In this document: piece after piece, positions 44,382 to 54,208 of the stretch
Position numbering within the stretch: the first letter of the stretch is position 1
How the letters are laid out: every line of letters starts with the position of its first letter
DNA from: Hyphomicrobiales bacterium
Lineage (GTDB): Bacteria > Pseudomonadota > Alphaproteobacteria > Rhizobiales > Methylopilaceae
Direction: 5' to 3'
Length of the DNA: 64,000 nucleotides
Assembly (NCBI GenBank): GCA_022842205.1
Contig: JALHQA010000005.1
Span: 145,616-209,615, forward strand
Notes under the pieces: model-generated
The model's input: the letters and a program-made list of their open reading frames with translations, nothing else
Told to the model about the DNA's origin: nothing
Databases searched by the model: none
Translations under genes and position numbers: made by a program

Positions 44382-44968
44382 TATACCGGTGGCGCTTGGA
44401 AGGTGAGCGGGCCAATGTGGCCAAGCCACTTAGCGAGACCCGTCTATTGAGTCAAATGGGCGACGCGCATCGAGCATGGGCGTCGTGGGAGACCGACGCG
44501 CAGCTTCCGGTGAACAAAGGTCTTCCCGCCAGCGAACGGCATGGTTTCACCGCCCCATTGGTGTAAATACGATAGAATGCTGTGGAGCGCCAATTTGTGA
44601 GTGGGTGCAGAGCGACCTGAAACGCCTCTACTCTGTTGAGGGTGCTGCCCCGCCGCTTCTATCTCACGACGAGCCCATCCACGAATTGGCATTGGCCGTG
44701 CGGCTTCTGATACGAAGACAGCTTTTCAGTTGAAAATCGTAAGAACCGTCATGGAAATAAAGGCTCTGTGACGTTTCGCAGATAAAGCAAAGCCAGAGGT
44801 ATCTGGTCATACCAGGTTGGTATTAGTCGTTAGAAATAGGCCATGGAGGTGGGCGCGTGATTGACGGCTCACATAAATCGATGCTAATTGGGCCTACCAA
44901 TCTGGTATATCCGTGGCAGCTGCCTTCAGGCACTTACTGCAGGAAGGGCGCTGAAGAGGAATTATGCG
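44382..44968. other. Regulatory and debris region before the FAD oxidase gene
   Basis: No complete gene is seen. A short frame near 44590-44730 encodes a protein-like stretch (EPIHELALAVRLLIRR) that could be a decayed gene, but I cannot name it. Two operator-like sites occur at 44804-44823 and 44895-44907. The GAAGAGGA ribosome site of the oxidase gene is at its end. Confidence 0.5.
44804..44823. promoter_or_regulatory. FCD-regulator operator, upstream of FAD oxidase
   Basis: TGGTCATACCAGGTTGGTAT contains the 11-base core TGGTCATACCA (one mismatch to a perfect palindrome) followed by the third half-site TTGGTAT. The inner part ATACCAGGTTGGTAT is itself a perfect inverted repeat. A related TACCA-n3-TGGTA site is at 44895-44907, nearer the start codon at 44969. 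Confidence 0.7.
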
Positions 44969-46570
44969 ATGTCAGACCGCAAGTTGAAGTTTTACGCGTG
45001 GGGATACGAAGACGAAATCGTCACTCCGGACGAGATCGCGGCAATGGAAAAGAAGTGGACGAAATATCTTGGAATCAAGGAATTCAAGGTAACGCCTCCT
45101 CCTACCCTCGATGAGATCACTGTTCCTGCATCGCGTGTTAATCCGCCCGCCAGCCTCTCGCGTATTTGCACGACCGAGAAGTATGAGCGCCTAGCGCACA
45201 CCTATGGCAGCTCCGCGCACGATTACTCGCGCGCTTTTCGCCGCGATTTCAGTAATCCCCCCGACATAGTCGCCTATCCCCGCAACGAACGGGATGTTCT
45301 TGATTTGCTGGATTGGTGCTCGAACGACAACATCGCCGTGACGCCTTATGGCGGCGGCTCAAGCGTTGTAGGCGGCGTGGAACCAAGCCGCGACACCCGC
45401 TATGCAGGAACACTCTCTCTCGACCTGCGCTACCTCAACCAGGTTCTCGAAATCGACAAGGAATCCGAATGTGCCCGGGTTCAGGCTGGCATTTTCGGGC
45501 CGGAGCTCGAGCGCCAGCTCAAGCCGAGCGGCCTAACCATGCGCTTCTTCCTACAGTCGTTCGAATTCTCGACGCTCGGTGGGTGGATTGCCACCCGCGC
45601 GGCTGGTCATTACGCCACCATCGCCACCCAGATCGACGATCACGTGCAGAGCATGCGTGTCGCCACCCCTTCGGGAATGTACGAATCGCGCCGCTTCCCG
45701 GTTTCGGGTGCTGGCCCGAATCCTGACCGTGCTTTCATCGGCTCCGAAGGTGCTCTTGGCGTCATTACAGAGGCGTGGATCCGTTTGCGCAAGCGCCCGA
45801 CCTATCGCAAATCCGTGACCGTGAAGTTCGCGGACTTCTACAAGGGTGCCGATGCCGTCCGGGTCATTTCCCAAAGCGGGCTTTATCCGGCTAACTGTCG
45901 TTTGATCGATGCTTTCGAAGCGGAGTTCAACGGCGCGGGCGATGGCACGCATTCCATCCTCGTTCTCGGCTTCGAATCGGCCGACCATCCTGTAGATCAT
46001 TGGCTGGCCCGCGCGATCGAAATCTGCGGCGATTACGGCGGAGCCGCGGAAGTCCCCAACGCTGCGGAAAGTCACAAGGCGGGCTCAGCTGGCCAGTGGC
46101 GCGACACCTTCATCCGTGCGCCTTACTATCGGGAACACGCGATCGCGCGTGGCGTCATGCGCGAGACGTTCGAAACGTGTATCACGTGGGACCGCTTCAA
46201 GGACTTCCACCAGAACTTCACGGATGCGATGCGCAAGGCCGTTCAGGATGTAACTGGACGTCCGGGAACGGCGAGCTGCCGCTTCACTCACATCTATCCG
46301 GATGGCCCGGCGCCGTACTTCACCTATCACGGATTTGGCGATCAGAATCGTCTGGTGGAGCAGTTCTGGGATATCAAACGAGCGATCTCGTCAGCGATGG
46401 TCTCCTTCGGAGGAACGATCACCCATCATCACGCTCTCGGGCGCGACCATCGCGAATGGTACGATCGCGAGCGTCCGGATCTTTTCGCCAAAGCGTTCGG
46501 CGCGATGAAGTCCTCGCTTGATCCGCGCTGGATCCTGAATCCAGGAATCCACATCGACCCACCGAAGTAG
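44969..46570 (+). CDS. FAD-binding oxidase, alkyldihydroxyacetonephosphate synthase-like
   Basis: The start at 44969 has AGAGGA upstream and gives 533 residues. A PCMH-type FAD domain (VTPYGGGSSVVGGVEPS; SEGALGVITEAWIRLRKRP) is followed by an FAD-oxidase C domain ending TITHHHALGRDHREWYDRER and RWILNPGIH. The HHHxxGRDH block is the hallmark of alkylglycerone-phosphate synthase relatives. In bacteria such proteins are often dehydrogenases of hydroxy acids or ether-type substrates rather than lipid synthases. The gene opens the operator-controlled cluster, with a ketopantoate-reductase-like gene next. The substrate is unknown. Confidence 0.88.
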   Translation: MSDRKLKFYAWGYEDEIVTPDEIAAMEKKWTKYLGIKEFKVTPPPTLDEITVPASRVNPPASLSRICTTEKYERLAHTYGSSAHDYSRAFRRDFSNPPDIVAYPRNERDVLDLLDWCSNDNIAVTPYGGGSSVVGGVEPSRDTRYAGTLSLDLRYLNQVLEIDKESECARVQAGIFGPELERQLKPSGLTMRFFLQSFEFSTLGGWIATRAAGHYATIATQIDDHVQSMRVATPSGMYESRRFPVSGAGPNPDRAFIGSEGALGVITEAWIRLRKRPTYRKSVTVKFADFYKGADAVRVISQSGLYPANCRLIDAFEAEFNGAGDGTHSILVLGFESADHPVDHWLARAIEICGDYGGAAEVPNAAESHKAGSAGQWRDTFIRAPYYREHAIARGVMRETFETCITWDRFKDFHQNFTDAMRKAVQDVTGRPGTASCRFTHIYPDGPAPYFTYHGFGDQNRLVEQFWDIKRAISSAMVSFGGTITHHHALGRDHREWYDRERPDLFAKAFGAMKSSLDPRWILNPGIHIDPPK

Positions 46571-46650
46571 GTATGAAATGGAAGCGGCTGTTGCGGGACG
46601 GCCGCTCCCTTTTTCAATTTCCAATCATAACCTCAAGAATGGGGTCTGCC

Positions 46651-47721
46651 ATGTCTGCCAAGATTCTCATTTTCGGGGCGTCCTACGGGTCGCTGCTCGC
46701 CACCAAACTCGCGCTTGCCGGTCATCACATCGATCTGCTGTGCCTGCCCGCCGAAGCCGACATCATCAACGCGGAAGGCACGGTCGTCCGTCTTCCGGTT
46801 CGCACTGAATCGGGACCGGACCAGGTGGAAATCCGTTCCCGCTCGCTGACGGGCAAGATCGCTGCGGTGACAGCCGATAACTGCGATCCCTTGGCCTACG
46901 ATCTCATCGGTCTGGCGATGCAGGAGCCGCAATACGGTCATCCCGCTATCCGCGAGCTTCTCGAAAAGGTCGCCAAGGCACGCAAGCCCTGCATGTCGAT
47001 CATGAACATGCCGCCGCTTCCCTATCTGGCGCGCATTCCCGGACTCGACGTCAAGAAGCTCCGCCACTGCTTCACCAAGCCCGAAGTATGGGACAGCTTC
47101 GATCCCGCCTATCTCACGCTGTGCAGCCCCGATCCGCAGGCGTTCCGTCCGCCAGAGGAAAAGCCCAATGTGCTGCAGGTCACGCTGCCGACGAATTTCA
47201 AGGCGGCGCGGTTCGACTCCGATGATCTTACGGCGATGTTGCGCGGCATCGGCGAAAGCGTCGATGCCATCCGCTATCCGCACAATGGCAAGGACATCGA
47301 GCTTCCGGTGAAGCTGAAGGTGCACGACTCGATCTTCGTGCCGCTCGCCAAATGGGCGATGCTGCTCACCGGCAATTACCGCTGCGTCCAGAAGGATGGG
47401 CCGCGCTCGATCCGCGATGCGGTCCATACGGATGTCGCGCAGTCGAAGGCAATCTACGAGTGGGTGCAGAAAGTCTGCATCGCCGCCGGTGCGTCGCCGG
47501 ACGACATGGTTCCGTTCGAGAAATATGCCCGTGCCGCGGAAGGGCTGACGAAGCCGTCCTCCGCTGCGCGTGCGCTTTTCGCCGGTGCGCCGAACATCGA
47601 GCGCGTCGATCTTCTGGTCCAGGGCGTTGCGGCGCAGCTGGGCATGAAGAACCCGACCGTCGATGAAACCGTCGCACTCATCAATTCGAGACTGGAGCTG
47701 AACCGGCAGAAAGCCGCCTGA
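46651..47721 (+). CDS. Ketopantoate reductase-like (ApbA/PanE family) dehydrogenase
   Basis: The start at 46651 gives 356 residues beginning with a Rossmann motif (AKILIFGASYGSLLATKLALAGHHIDLLC). The C-terminal helical domain includes LPVKLKVHDSIFVPLAKWAMLLTGNYRCV. The Gly pattern GASYGS departs from the usual GxGxxG, so cofactor binding may be altered. The protein is longer than PanE (about 300) and only distantly similar, so it is probably a dehydrogenase of another 2-keto or hydroxy acid. It lies 80 bp after the AGPS-like oxidase in one operon and ends at a strong terminator. Confidence 0.75.
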   Translation: MSAKILIFGASYGSLLATKLALAGHHIDLLCLPAEADIINAEGTVVRLPVRTESGPDQVEIRSRSLTGKIAAVTADNCDPLAYDLIGLAMQEPQYGHPAIRELLEKVAKARKPCMSIMNMPPLPYLARIPGLDVKKLRHCFTKPEVWDSFDPAYLTLCSPDPQAFRPPEEKPNVLQVTLPTNFKAARFDSDDLTAMLRGIGESVDAIRYPHNGKDIELPVKLKVHDSIFVPLAKWAMLLTGNYRCVQKDGPRSIRDAVHTDVAQSKAIYEWVQKVCIAAGASPDDMVPFEKYARAAEGLTKPSSAARALFAGAPNIERVDLLVQGVAAQLGMKNPTVDETVALINSRLELNRQKAA

Positions 47722-47761
47722 ACTCCTCTTCGCTCCTTTGGTCCCTCCCGACCACACCTCG

Positions 47762-47793
47762 CGCCCCGGCTTCGGCCGGGGCGTCATTTTTTT
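47762..47793 (+). terminator. Rho-independent terminator
   Basis: A nine-base stem CGCCCCGGC/GCCGGGGCG with a TTCG tetraloop is followed by TCA and seven T. It ends the transcription unit of the FAD oxidase and the ketopantoate-reductase-like gene. Confidence 0.92.
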
Positions 47794-47871
47794 AGGACCG
47801 AAGGACGTGCCGGAGCGCATGCCGCAGCTAACAGGCAGGATTCCTTGAAAACTACATCGCTGCCTCCGCCT

Positions 47872-47888
47872 CCATATTGGTATTACCA
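47872..47888. promoter_or_regulatory. FCD-regulator operator, upstream of the regulator gene itself
   Basis: TGGTATTACCA (47878-47888) is a perfect 11-base palindrome. Read on the minus strand it is followed by AATATGG, the position of the third half-site. It lies 40-90 bp before the regulator start, consistent with autoregulation. Confidence 0.75.
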
Positions 47889-47975
47889 GACCGGAGTTGA
47901 TATGATGATGCGTTCACAGAGTGAGCGATGACGTCCGGCTTGGCCAGTTCCGAACCACGTGAGGGGAATGTCGCA

Positions 47976-48713
47976 ATGCAACAAGCGTCGTTGGTCGCTA
48001 TCGGCAACATAATGTCTCTGGTGCGCGCAAAGCGCATCGAGGCCGGCGAGCGGCTTCCGTCGGAGCGCGATCTAGCTGAGCGTTTCGACATGAGCCGTGG
48101 TGTAATACGTGAGGCGCTGGCGACTTTGGAAGTCATGCGGTTTATCGAGCGGCGGCCAAACTCCGGCATCTACCTACGCGACACCGAAGTCGAAGGAAGC
48201 TTTGAGGCGCTTGTGTTGCAGGCTCATCTCGGTCTCCCGTTGAAAACATCCGAAATCGTACAGGCGCTCGAGATGAGACGCATAATGGAGGTGCAGGCAA
48301 TCCGACTGGCATGCGAACGCGCGACGGCCAAGGATTTGAAGGGCATCCGTTCGATTCTGGAAGAGGCCGACAAGCGGATTAAGGATGGAAAAACGATCGA
48401 GGCGCAAGATCAGAGTTTCCACCTCGCTATTGTTGCGGCCACGAAGAACGAAGTTTTCTTACGGGTCGTGAATGCATTTTATGAAGTCTCTCGTCCCCGG
48501 CGCAAAGTGTATTTCCAGAACCTCGACAGATCAGCGCTTTCGAGCCGGGATCACTACAAAATCTATGAAGCCCTCGAGAAGGGAGACGCGGATGCCGCCG
48601 CCGAGGCGATGGAGCACCATCTTCTAAGTGCCGCTGCGCACTGGAAGGACCTGCTCGCCGCAAATCCGCGCCAGCTCAAGCAGTTTGGTCAGGATAGTTC
48701 CGACGAAGACTGA
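47976..48713 (+). CDS. FadR/GntR family transcriptional regulator with FCD domain
   Basis: The ATG at 47976 with GAGGGGA upstream gives 245 residues; an in-frame ATG at 47928 is also possible. The winged helix reads VRAKRIEAGERLPSERDLAERFDMSRGVIREALATLEVM. The FCD ligand domain (about 75-230) includes EIVQALEMRRIMEVQAIRLAC and DQSFHLAIVAATKN, and the metal-ligand His of that last segment. FCD regulators respond to small organic acids such as lactate, glycolate or pyruvate. A palindrome of the TGGTAnTACCA type precedes this gene and the neighbouring operons, so it is the likely local repressor. Confidence 0.92.
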   Translation: MQQASLVAIGNIMSLVRAKRIEAGERLPSERDLAERFDMSRGVIREALATLEVMRFIERRPNSGIYLRDTEVEGSFEALVLQAHLGLPLKTSEIVQALEMRRIMEVQAIRLACERATAKDLKGIRSILEEADKRIKDGKTIEAQDQSFHLAIVAATKNEVFLRVVNAFYEVSRPRRKVYFQNLDRSALSSRDHYKIYEALEKGDADAAAEAMEHHLLSAAAHWKDLLAANPRQLKQFGQDSSDED

Positions 48714-48891
48714 CTGTTAGGTGTCTTCGGTGCCGCACTGTTTTGGGCCCATTCTACGGACTTAATGTCGGATACGCATGAGGCATGTGCCGCGCACGAC
48801 GGTTGCCGCATAGGGCGTCAGCCGTCCATGGATTTCTAAGCCTGCAGCTTTTGGACATGCGACGATTAGCTTGGATTCGACCTGCGAAAAG

Positions 48892-48911
48892 TGGTAATAC
48901 CATATTGGTAT
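48892..48911. promoter_or_regulatory. FCD-regulator operator, upstream of frc
   Basis: TGGTAATACCATATTGGTAT joins a perfect 11-base palindrome to a third half-site. The overlapping ATACCATATTGGTAT is also a perfect inverted repeat. It lies 25 bp before the frc start codon, where binding would block transcription or early elongation. Confidence 0.8.
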
Positions 48912-48935
48912 CCCCAATCGACGCGGGAAGAATAT

Positions 48936-50189
48936 ATGGGCAAGGCATTAGACGGAGTTCGCATACTGGACTTCACGCATGTTCAGTCTGGACCGACCTG
49001 CACGCAGCTTCTGGCGTGGTTTGGGGCGGATGTGATCAAGGTTGAGCGTCCGGGCGAGGGCGACATCACGCGCTCGCAGCTGCGCGACGTGCCGAACGCG
49101 GACAGTCTTTATTTCACGATGCTGAATTCGAACAAGCGTTCGATCACGCTCAACACCAAGAACGCGGCGGGTAAGTTCGTTCTTGAGGAACTGATCAAGA
49201 TCTGTGACGTGATGGTCGAGAATTTCGCCCCGGGCGCGCTCGATCGCATGGGCTTTCCGTGGGAGACGATCCACAAGATCAACCCGAAGATCATCGTCGC
49301 GTCGGTGAAGGGCTTCGGCCCCGGCCCGTTCGAGGACTGCAAGGTCTATGAGAACGTGGCGCAATGCACCGGTGGCTCCGCGTCGACGACGGGCTTCCGC
49401 GACGGGCTGCCGCTCGTCACAGGTGCGCAGATCGGCGACTCCGGAACGGGTTTGCATCTGGCGCTCGGCATCGTCACGGCGCTCTACCAGCGCACGAAGA
49501 CCGGCAAAGGGCAGAAGGTGCTGTGCGCGATGCAGGACTCGGTGCTGAATCTTTGCCGCGTGAAGATGCGTGACCAGCAACGCCTCGCGCACGGCCCGCT
49601 GGTGGAATACAGCCAGCACGGCGAAGACGTTCCGTTCGGCGACGCGGTTCCGCGCGCGGGCAATGACTCGGGCGGCGGTCAGCCGGGGCGCATCCTGAAG
49701 TGCAAAGGCTGGGAGACCGATCCCAACGCCTACATCTATTTCATAACCCAGGCCCAGGTCTGGAAGCAGGTCTGCGAAGTCATCGGCAGGCCGGAATGGG
49801 TGGAGCATCCCGACTACGCAAAGCTCGCGGGGCGTCTGCCGCGTCTCAACGAGATCTTCGGCGAGATCGAGAAGTGGACGATGACCAAGACCAAGTTCGA
49901 GGCGATGGAAATCCTCAACAAGTTCGACATTCCGTGCGGTCCGATCCTGTCCATGAAGGAGATCGCCGAGGACCAGTCGCTCTATGCGACCGGCACCCTG
50001 GTTGAGGTCGAGCATCCGGTGCGTGGTACGTACATCACGGTCGGCAACCCGATCAAGCTGTCGGATAACGACGTTCCGGTTGAGCGATCACCGCTGCTCG
50101 GCGAGCACACCGACGAGATCCTCAAGGGGCTTCTCAAGTTCGACCAAGCCACCATCGACGTCATCAAGGCCTCCGGCGCGACGGGATAG
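48936..50189 (+). CDS. frc: Formyl-CoA:oxalate CoA-transferase
   Basis: The ATG at 48936 gives 417 residues. The protein matches the class III CoA-transferase Frc throughout: [54 protein letters not shown], the catalytic Asp in [10 protein letters not shown], the glycine loop [10 protein letters not shown] and CKGWETD, ending [11 protein letters not shown]. Frc moves CoA from formyl-CoA to oxalate. No oxalyl-CoA decarboxylase (oxc) gene is in the window, so either that step is elsewhere or the enzyme uses related acids here. glcDEF follow after 80 bp, linking it to glycolate/glyoxylate metabolism. Confidence 0.9.
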   Translation: MGKALDGVRILDFTHVQSGPTCTQLLAWFGADVIKVERPGEGDITRSQLRDVPNADSLYFTMLNSNKRSITLNTKNAAGKFVLEELIKICDVMVENFAPGALDRMGFPWETIHKINPKIIVASVKGFGPGPFEDCKVYENVAQCTGGSASTTGFRDGLPLVTGAQIGDSGTGLHLALGIVTALYQRTKTGKGQKVLCAMQDSVLNLCRVKMRDQQRLAHGPLVEYSQHGEDVPFGDAVPRAGNDSGGGQPGRILKCKGWETDPNAYIYFITQAQVWKQVCEVIGRPEWVEHPDYAKLAGRLPRLNEIFGEIEKWTMTKTKFEAMEILNKFDIPCGPILSMKEIAEDQSLYATGTLVEVEHPVRGTYITVGNPIKLSDNDVPVERSPLLGEHTDEILKGLLKFDQATIDVIKASGATG

Positions 50190-50269
50190 ATCCGGAGGTC
50201 GCCCGACAGAGTGATAGGCAAGCGATTAGAACCGATAAGTATCCGAGTGTTGGAAGCAGGACGCCCGTC

Positions 50270-51712
50270 ATGAGTGCCATCGCCTTTCCCCCCGTCGACG
50301 CGGCCATTGTCGCGCGCCGCCCCGAGATAATCGCGGGTCTTGCTAAGCTGGTCGAGCCGGCCGGCCTCATCACGTCCGAAGCCGAGCTGCGGGCCTATGA
50401 GACCGACGGCCTGACCGCCTATCGCCGCATGCCGCTCGCGGTGGTGCTGCCCGCGACGACGGAAGAGGTCAGCCGCGTGATGGCATTCTGCCACGCAAAC
50501 GGCGTCAAGGTCGTGCCGCGCGGCGCGGGCACCTCGCTTGCTGGCGGCGCCATCGCGCATGAAGACGCCATCATCATCGGTATCTCGCGCATGAGCCGCG
50601 TGATCGAGATCGACTATCCCAACCGCTGCATGCGCGTCGAAGCCGGCATCACCAATCTTGCGATTACCGCCGCGGTGTCTCCCGACGGATTCTTCTACGC
50701 GCCCGACCCGTCTTCGCAACTCGCCTGCACCATCGCCGGGAACATCGGCATGAACTCGGGCGGCGCCCACTGCCTGAAATACGGCGTCACGACAAATAAT
50801 CTGCTCGGCGTCAAGCTCGTCCTGATCGACGGCACCGTGGTCGAGATTGGCGGCGGAGCGCTCGACAGCGCGGGGCTCGACCTGCTCGGCCTGATTGTCG
50901 GCTCCGAGGGCCAGCTCGGTGTCGTGACCGAAGCGACGGTGCGGATCATCCGCACGCCCGAAGCCGTGCAGCCGGTTCTGTTTGGTTTCGACACCTCGGA
51001 GGACGCCGGCCGCTGCGTCGCCGCCATTATCGAAAGCGGGATCATTCCCGTCGCCATCGAATTCATGGACAAGCCCGCGATCGAGATCTGCGAGGCCTAC
51101 GCCAAGGCCGGCTATCCGCTCGATGTCGGCGCCCTGCTCATCGTCGAGGTCGAAGGGCTTCCGACCGACATCGCGGCGCAGCTGGCGAAGATCGTCGAGA
51201 TCGCTCGGCTGCACGATGTCCGCGTCGTCCGGGAATCGCAGTCGGCGATGGAAGCGGCACTCATCTGGAAGGGCCGGAAGTCCGCCTTCGGCGCGACAGG
51301 GCGCATCGCCGACTATATCTGCATGGACGGCACCGTACCGACAAGCCAGCTTTCCTATGTGCTGAAACGCACGGGCGAGATCGTCGAGAGCTACGGGCTG
51401 CGCGTCGCCAACGTCTTCCATGCCGGAGACGGCAACATGCACCCGCTCATCATGTACGACATCAACGATCCGGACGAGCAGCGCAAGGCCGAGGACGCCG
51501 GCAACGACATCCTGCGCCTTTGCGTCGAGGTCGGCGGCTGCCTCACCGGCGAGCACGGCGTCGGGATCGAGAAGCGCGACCTGATGCATCACCAGTTCAG
51601 CGAAGCGGACCTTGCGCAGCAGATGCGCATCCGTGCGGTGTTCGACCGGGGGTGGCTGCTCAATCCGGCGAAGGTTTTCCCGCTCGAATCCCGGCATCTG
51701 GAAACCGTCTGA
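50270..51712 (+). CDS. glcD: Glycolate oxidase FAD subunit GlcD
   Basis: The 480-residue protein has the FAD_binding_4 domain (VKVVPRGAGTSLAGGAIAHEDAIIIG, IAGNIGMNSGGAHCLKYGVTTNN, GSEGQLGVVTEATVRI) and an FAD-oxidase C domain with FHAGDGNMHPLIMYD and TGEHGVGIEKRDLM. GlcD oxidises glycolate to glyoxylate as part of the GlcDEF membrane-linked dehydrogenase. The stop codon overlaps the glcE start by one base (TGATG). No separate operator copy was found upstream, so it is probably transcribed from the frc promoter. Confidence 0.95.
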   Translation: MSAIAFPPVDAAIVARRPEIIAGLAKLVEPAGLITSEAELRAYETDGLTAYRRMPLAVVLPATTEEVSRVMAFCHANGVKVVPRGAGTSLAGGAIAHEDAIIIGISRMSRVIEIDYPNRCMRVEAGITNLAITAAVSPDGFFYAPDPSSQLACTIAGNIGMNSGGAHCLKYGVTTNNLLGVKLVLIDGTVVEIGGGALDSAGLDLLGLIVGSEGQLGVVTEATVRIIRTPEAVQPVLFGFDTSEDAGRCVAAIIESGIIPVAIEFMDKPAIEICEAYAKAGYPLDVGALLIVEVEGLPTDIAAQLAKIVEIARLHDVRVVRESQSAMEAALIWKGRKSAFGATGRIADYICMDGTVPTSQLSYVLKRTGEIVESYGLRVANVFHAGDGNMHPLIMYDINDPDEQRKAEDAGNDILRLCVEVGGCLTGEHGVGIEKRDLMHHQFSEADLAQQMRIRAVFDRGWLLNPAKVFPLESRHLETV

Positions 51713-52890
51713 TGGGACACGTCTTTACGCCACAGAGTGAGAGCGAAGCTGCCGATGTTATCCGCGGGCTGACCGCTCCGGTATCGATTCGGGGATCGAG
51801 CACCCGCAGCGGGTTTGGCCGGCACGTCGAGGCAGACGACGTGCTTTCGACACGCGGTCTCGACGGCATCGTGTTCTACGAGCCCGCCGAAATGATGATG
51901 TCGGTGCACGCGGGAACGCCGGTTTCGCTTGTCGAGCAGACGCTCGAGGAAAAGGGACAAATGTTGCCCTTCGAACCGGGCGATCATCGGCGTCTGTACG
52001 GCACGAACGGAGAGCCGACCTTCGGCGCGGTCGCGGCCGCGAACATTTCCGGCCCGCGCCGTATCCAGGCGGGCGCGGCGCGCGACAGCATTGTCGGCCT
52101 TCGCTTCGTCAACGGTCGGGGCGAGATTATCAAATCGGGCGGCCGGGTGATGAAGAACGTCACCGGGCTGGATCTTGTGAAACTCTATTGCGGTTCCTAC
52201 GGCTCTCTCGGCATCCTGACCGAGATCACGTTCAAGGTCCTGCCGCGGCCGGAACGGGTATGGACGCTTGTTCTGGACGGGCTTGGCGATAGTGAAGCTA
52301 TCAAAGCGCTGACCGCGGCCATGGGCTCGCCTTTCGAGATATCGGGCGCGGCGCACCTGCCTGCGCATGGCGGCGCGCCGTCGCGGACCTTGCTGCGTCT
52401 TGAGGGCATGGCGGCTTCGGTCCGTGACCGGATGACGGCATTGCAGACATTCCTGGCGGACCCGGCTCCGAGCCGTGTTGTCGACGGCGAGGAAACGATA
52501 TCGCTATGGCGCGATGTCCGCGACGGCGCTTTCGTGGCGATGCCATCCGGCAACGCCGTCTGGCGCGTGTCGGTCAAGCCCACGGACGGCCCTACCCTGA
52601 TCGCCGCGCTCTCGAATGCTCCGCCCGAGCGCTATTTGTTCGATTGGTCCGGCGGCCTCGTCTGGTTGTCGATGCCCATCACCGGCGATGCCGGCGCGGC
52701 AGCGATCCGCGCCGCGCTGACCGGTCTCGGCGGCCATGCCACACTCATCCGGGCACCGGACGACATAAGGCGGAGCGTCGATGTGTTCCAACCGCTGCCC
52801 GAGGCCCTGATGAAGATCGCGGCCGGCCTCAAGCACAGCAGCGATCCGCGCCGGCTGTTCAATCCCGGCATCATGTATCCGGGCATCTGA
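51712..52890 (+). CDS. glcE: Glycolate oxidase FAD-binding subunit GlcE
   Basis: The start at 51712 gives 392 residues. The single FAD-binding domain resembles that of GlcD but is shorter: VSIRGSSTRSGFGRHVEADDVLSTRGLDGIVFYEPAEM, GEPTFGAVAAANISGPRRIQAGAARD, RVMKNVTGLDLVKLYCGSYGSLGILTEITFKVLP. GlcE is an essential partner of GlcD and GlcF. glcF begins two bases after its stop. Confidence 0.95.
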   Translation: MGHVFTPQSESEAADVIRGLTAPVSIRGSSTRSGFGRHVEADDVLSTRGLDGIVFYEPAEMMMSVHAGTPVSLVEQTLEEKGQMLPFEPGDHRRLYGTNGEPTFGAVAAANISGPRRIQAGAARDSIVGLRFVNGRGEIIKSGGRVMKNVTGLDLVKLYCGSYGSLGILTEITFKVLPRPERVWTLVLDGLGDSEAIKALTAAMGSPFEISGAAHLPAHGGAPSRTLLRLEGMAASVRDRMTALQTFLADPAPSRVVDGEETISLWRDVRDGAFVAMPSGNAVWRVSVKPTDGPTLIAALSNAPPERYLFDWSGGLVWLSMPITGDAGAAAIRAALTGLGGHATLIRAPDDIRRSVDVFQPLPEALMKIAAGLKHSSDPRRLFNPGIMYPGI

Positions 52891-52891
52891 C

Positions 52892-54208
52892 GTGCAGACA
52901 AATTTCTCGCTGGCCCAGCTCGCCGATCCCGACACCCAGGTTGCGGAGAAGATCCTCCGGACCTGCGTGCATTGCGGCTTCTGCACCGCGACCTGCCCGA
53001 CCTATCTTTTGCTCGGCGACGAGCTCGATAGCCCGCGCGGGCGGATCTATCTCATCAAGGACATGCTGGAAAAGGAGCGTCCGGCGACCAAGGAGGTCGT
53101 CACCCATATCGACCGCTGCCTCTCCTGCCTGTCGTGCATGACCACTTGCCCGTCGGGCGTTCACTATATGCATCTTGTCGATCACGCGCGTGCGTACATC
53201 GAGAAGACCTACCGGCGGCCGCCGCTGCAGCGCTTGCTCCGCGCGGTGCTTGCCGGCGTCCTGCCCTATCCTCGCCGTTTTCGCGCCGCGGTGCGGCTGG
53301 CGCGTCTGGCGCGGCCGTTCCGGCCGTTGCTGCGGCTCGTTCCCGGCACACGCGAACTCGATGCCATGCTGGCGCTTGCACCATCGAGGCTTCCCGCGTC
53401 TGCCCAGCGCGCACCATTCGTCGAGCCCGCCGCCGGACGCGTCGCCCTGCTAACAGGCTGCGCGCAACCGGTGCTGCGTCCGTCGATCAACGAATCCGCG
53501 ATACGCTATCTCACGCGGCGCGGCATCGAGGTCGTGCACGCAGAGGGCGAGGCCTGCTGCGGCGCGCTCGTGCATCATATGGGGAGAGAGAACGACTCCC
53601 TCGATGCCGCCCGGAACAATGTCGATGCATGGACGCGCGAGATCGAGGGCAAGGGCCTCGACGGGATCATCGTCACCGCATCGGGCTGCGGAACGACGAT
53701 CAAGGATTACGGCTTCATGCTTCGGAACGACCCCGCCTATGCGGAGAAGGCGGCGCGCGTCTCGGCGCTCGCGCTCGACATCTCGGAATATTTGACCCGT
53801 CTTCCGGAAGTAGAGCCAGCCGCCGCGCGCGAACTGGTGGTCGCCTATCATTCCGCCTGTTCGCTGCAGCACGGCCAGCAGATCAAGACCGCACCGCAGA
53901 CTCTGTTACGACAGGCAGGGTTCATGGTGCGGGAGGTTCCGGAGGGGCATATCTGCTGCGGATCGGCGGGAACCTACAACATGCTTCAGCCCGAGCTGTC
54001 GCGGCGTCTTCTGGAACGCAAGATCGGGAACATCGACCGTGTCAGACCGGACATCATCGCCGCGGGCAATATCGGCTGCATGACCCAGATCGCACAAGGA
54101 ACCGGCTTGCCTATCGTCCATACGATAGAGCTTCTGGACTGGGCGGAAGGCGGGCCGGTGCCGCCGGAAATTGCAGGGTGCCGCAAGCTAGAAAGCTTAG
54201 TTCGATGA
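52892..54208 (+). CDS. glcF: Glycolate oxidase iron-sulfur subunit GlcF
   Basis: The GTG start gives 438 residues. Two [4Fe-4S] clusters are predicted from CVHCGFCTATCP and CLSCLSCMTTCP. Two CCG domains follow (EACCGALVHHMG and HICCGSAGTYN). GlcF carries electrons from the flavin subunits to the membrane quinone pool. The glcDEF set is complete in this window. Confidence 0.96.
   Translation: MQTNFSLAQLADPDTQVAEKILRTCVHCGFCTATCPTYLLLGDELDSPRGRIYLIKDMLEKERPATKEVVTHIDRCLSCLSCMTTCPSGVHYMHLVDHARAYIEKTYRRPPLQRLLRAVLAGVLPYPRRFRAAVRLARLARPFRPLLRLVPGTRELDAMLALAPSRLPASAQRAPFVEPAAGRVALLTGCAQPVLRPSINESAIRYLTRRGIEVVHAEGEACCGALVHHMGRENDSLDAARNNVDAWTREIEGKGLDGIIVTASGCGTTIKDYGFMLRNDPAYAEKAARVSALALDISEYLTRLPEVEPAAARELVVAYHSACSLQHGQQIKTAPQTLLRQAGFMVREVPEGHICCGSAGTYNMLQPELSRRLLERKIGNIDRVRPDIIAAGNIGCMTQIAQGTGLPIVHTIELLDWAEGGPVPPEIAGCRKLESLVR

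Noticed and set aside
43710-44450. Plus-strand frame opposite the gamma-carbonic-anhydrase-like gene
   Set aside because: The regular hexapeptide repeats on the minus strand show that strand is coding; the plus-strand frame reflects the repeats.
44590-44733. Possible small gene encoding EPIHELALAVRLLIRR
   Set aside because: The frame is short, lacks a credible start and ribosome site, and no family could be named; recorded only as possible debris.
49982-51697. 571-codon open frame antisense to glcD
   Set aside because: GlcD motifs on the plus strand explain the region; the antisense frame spans two real genes and shows no family features.
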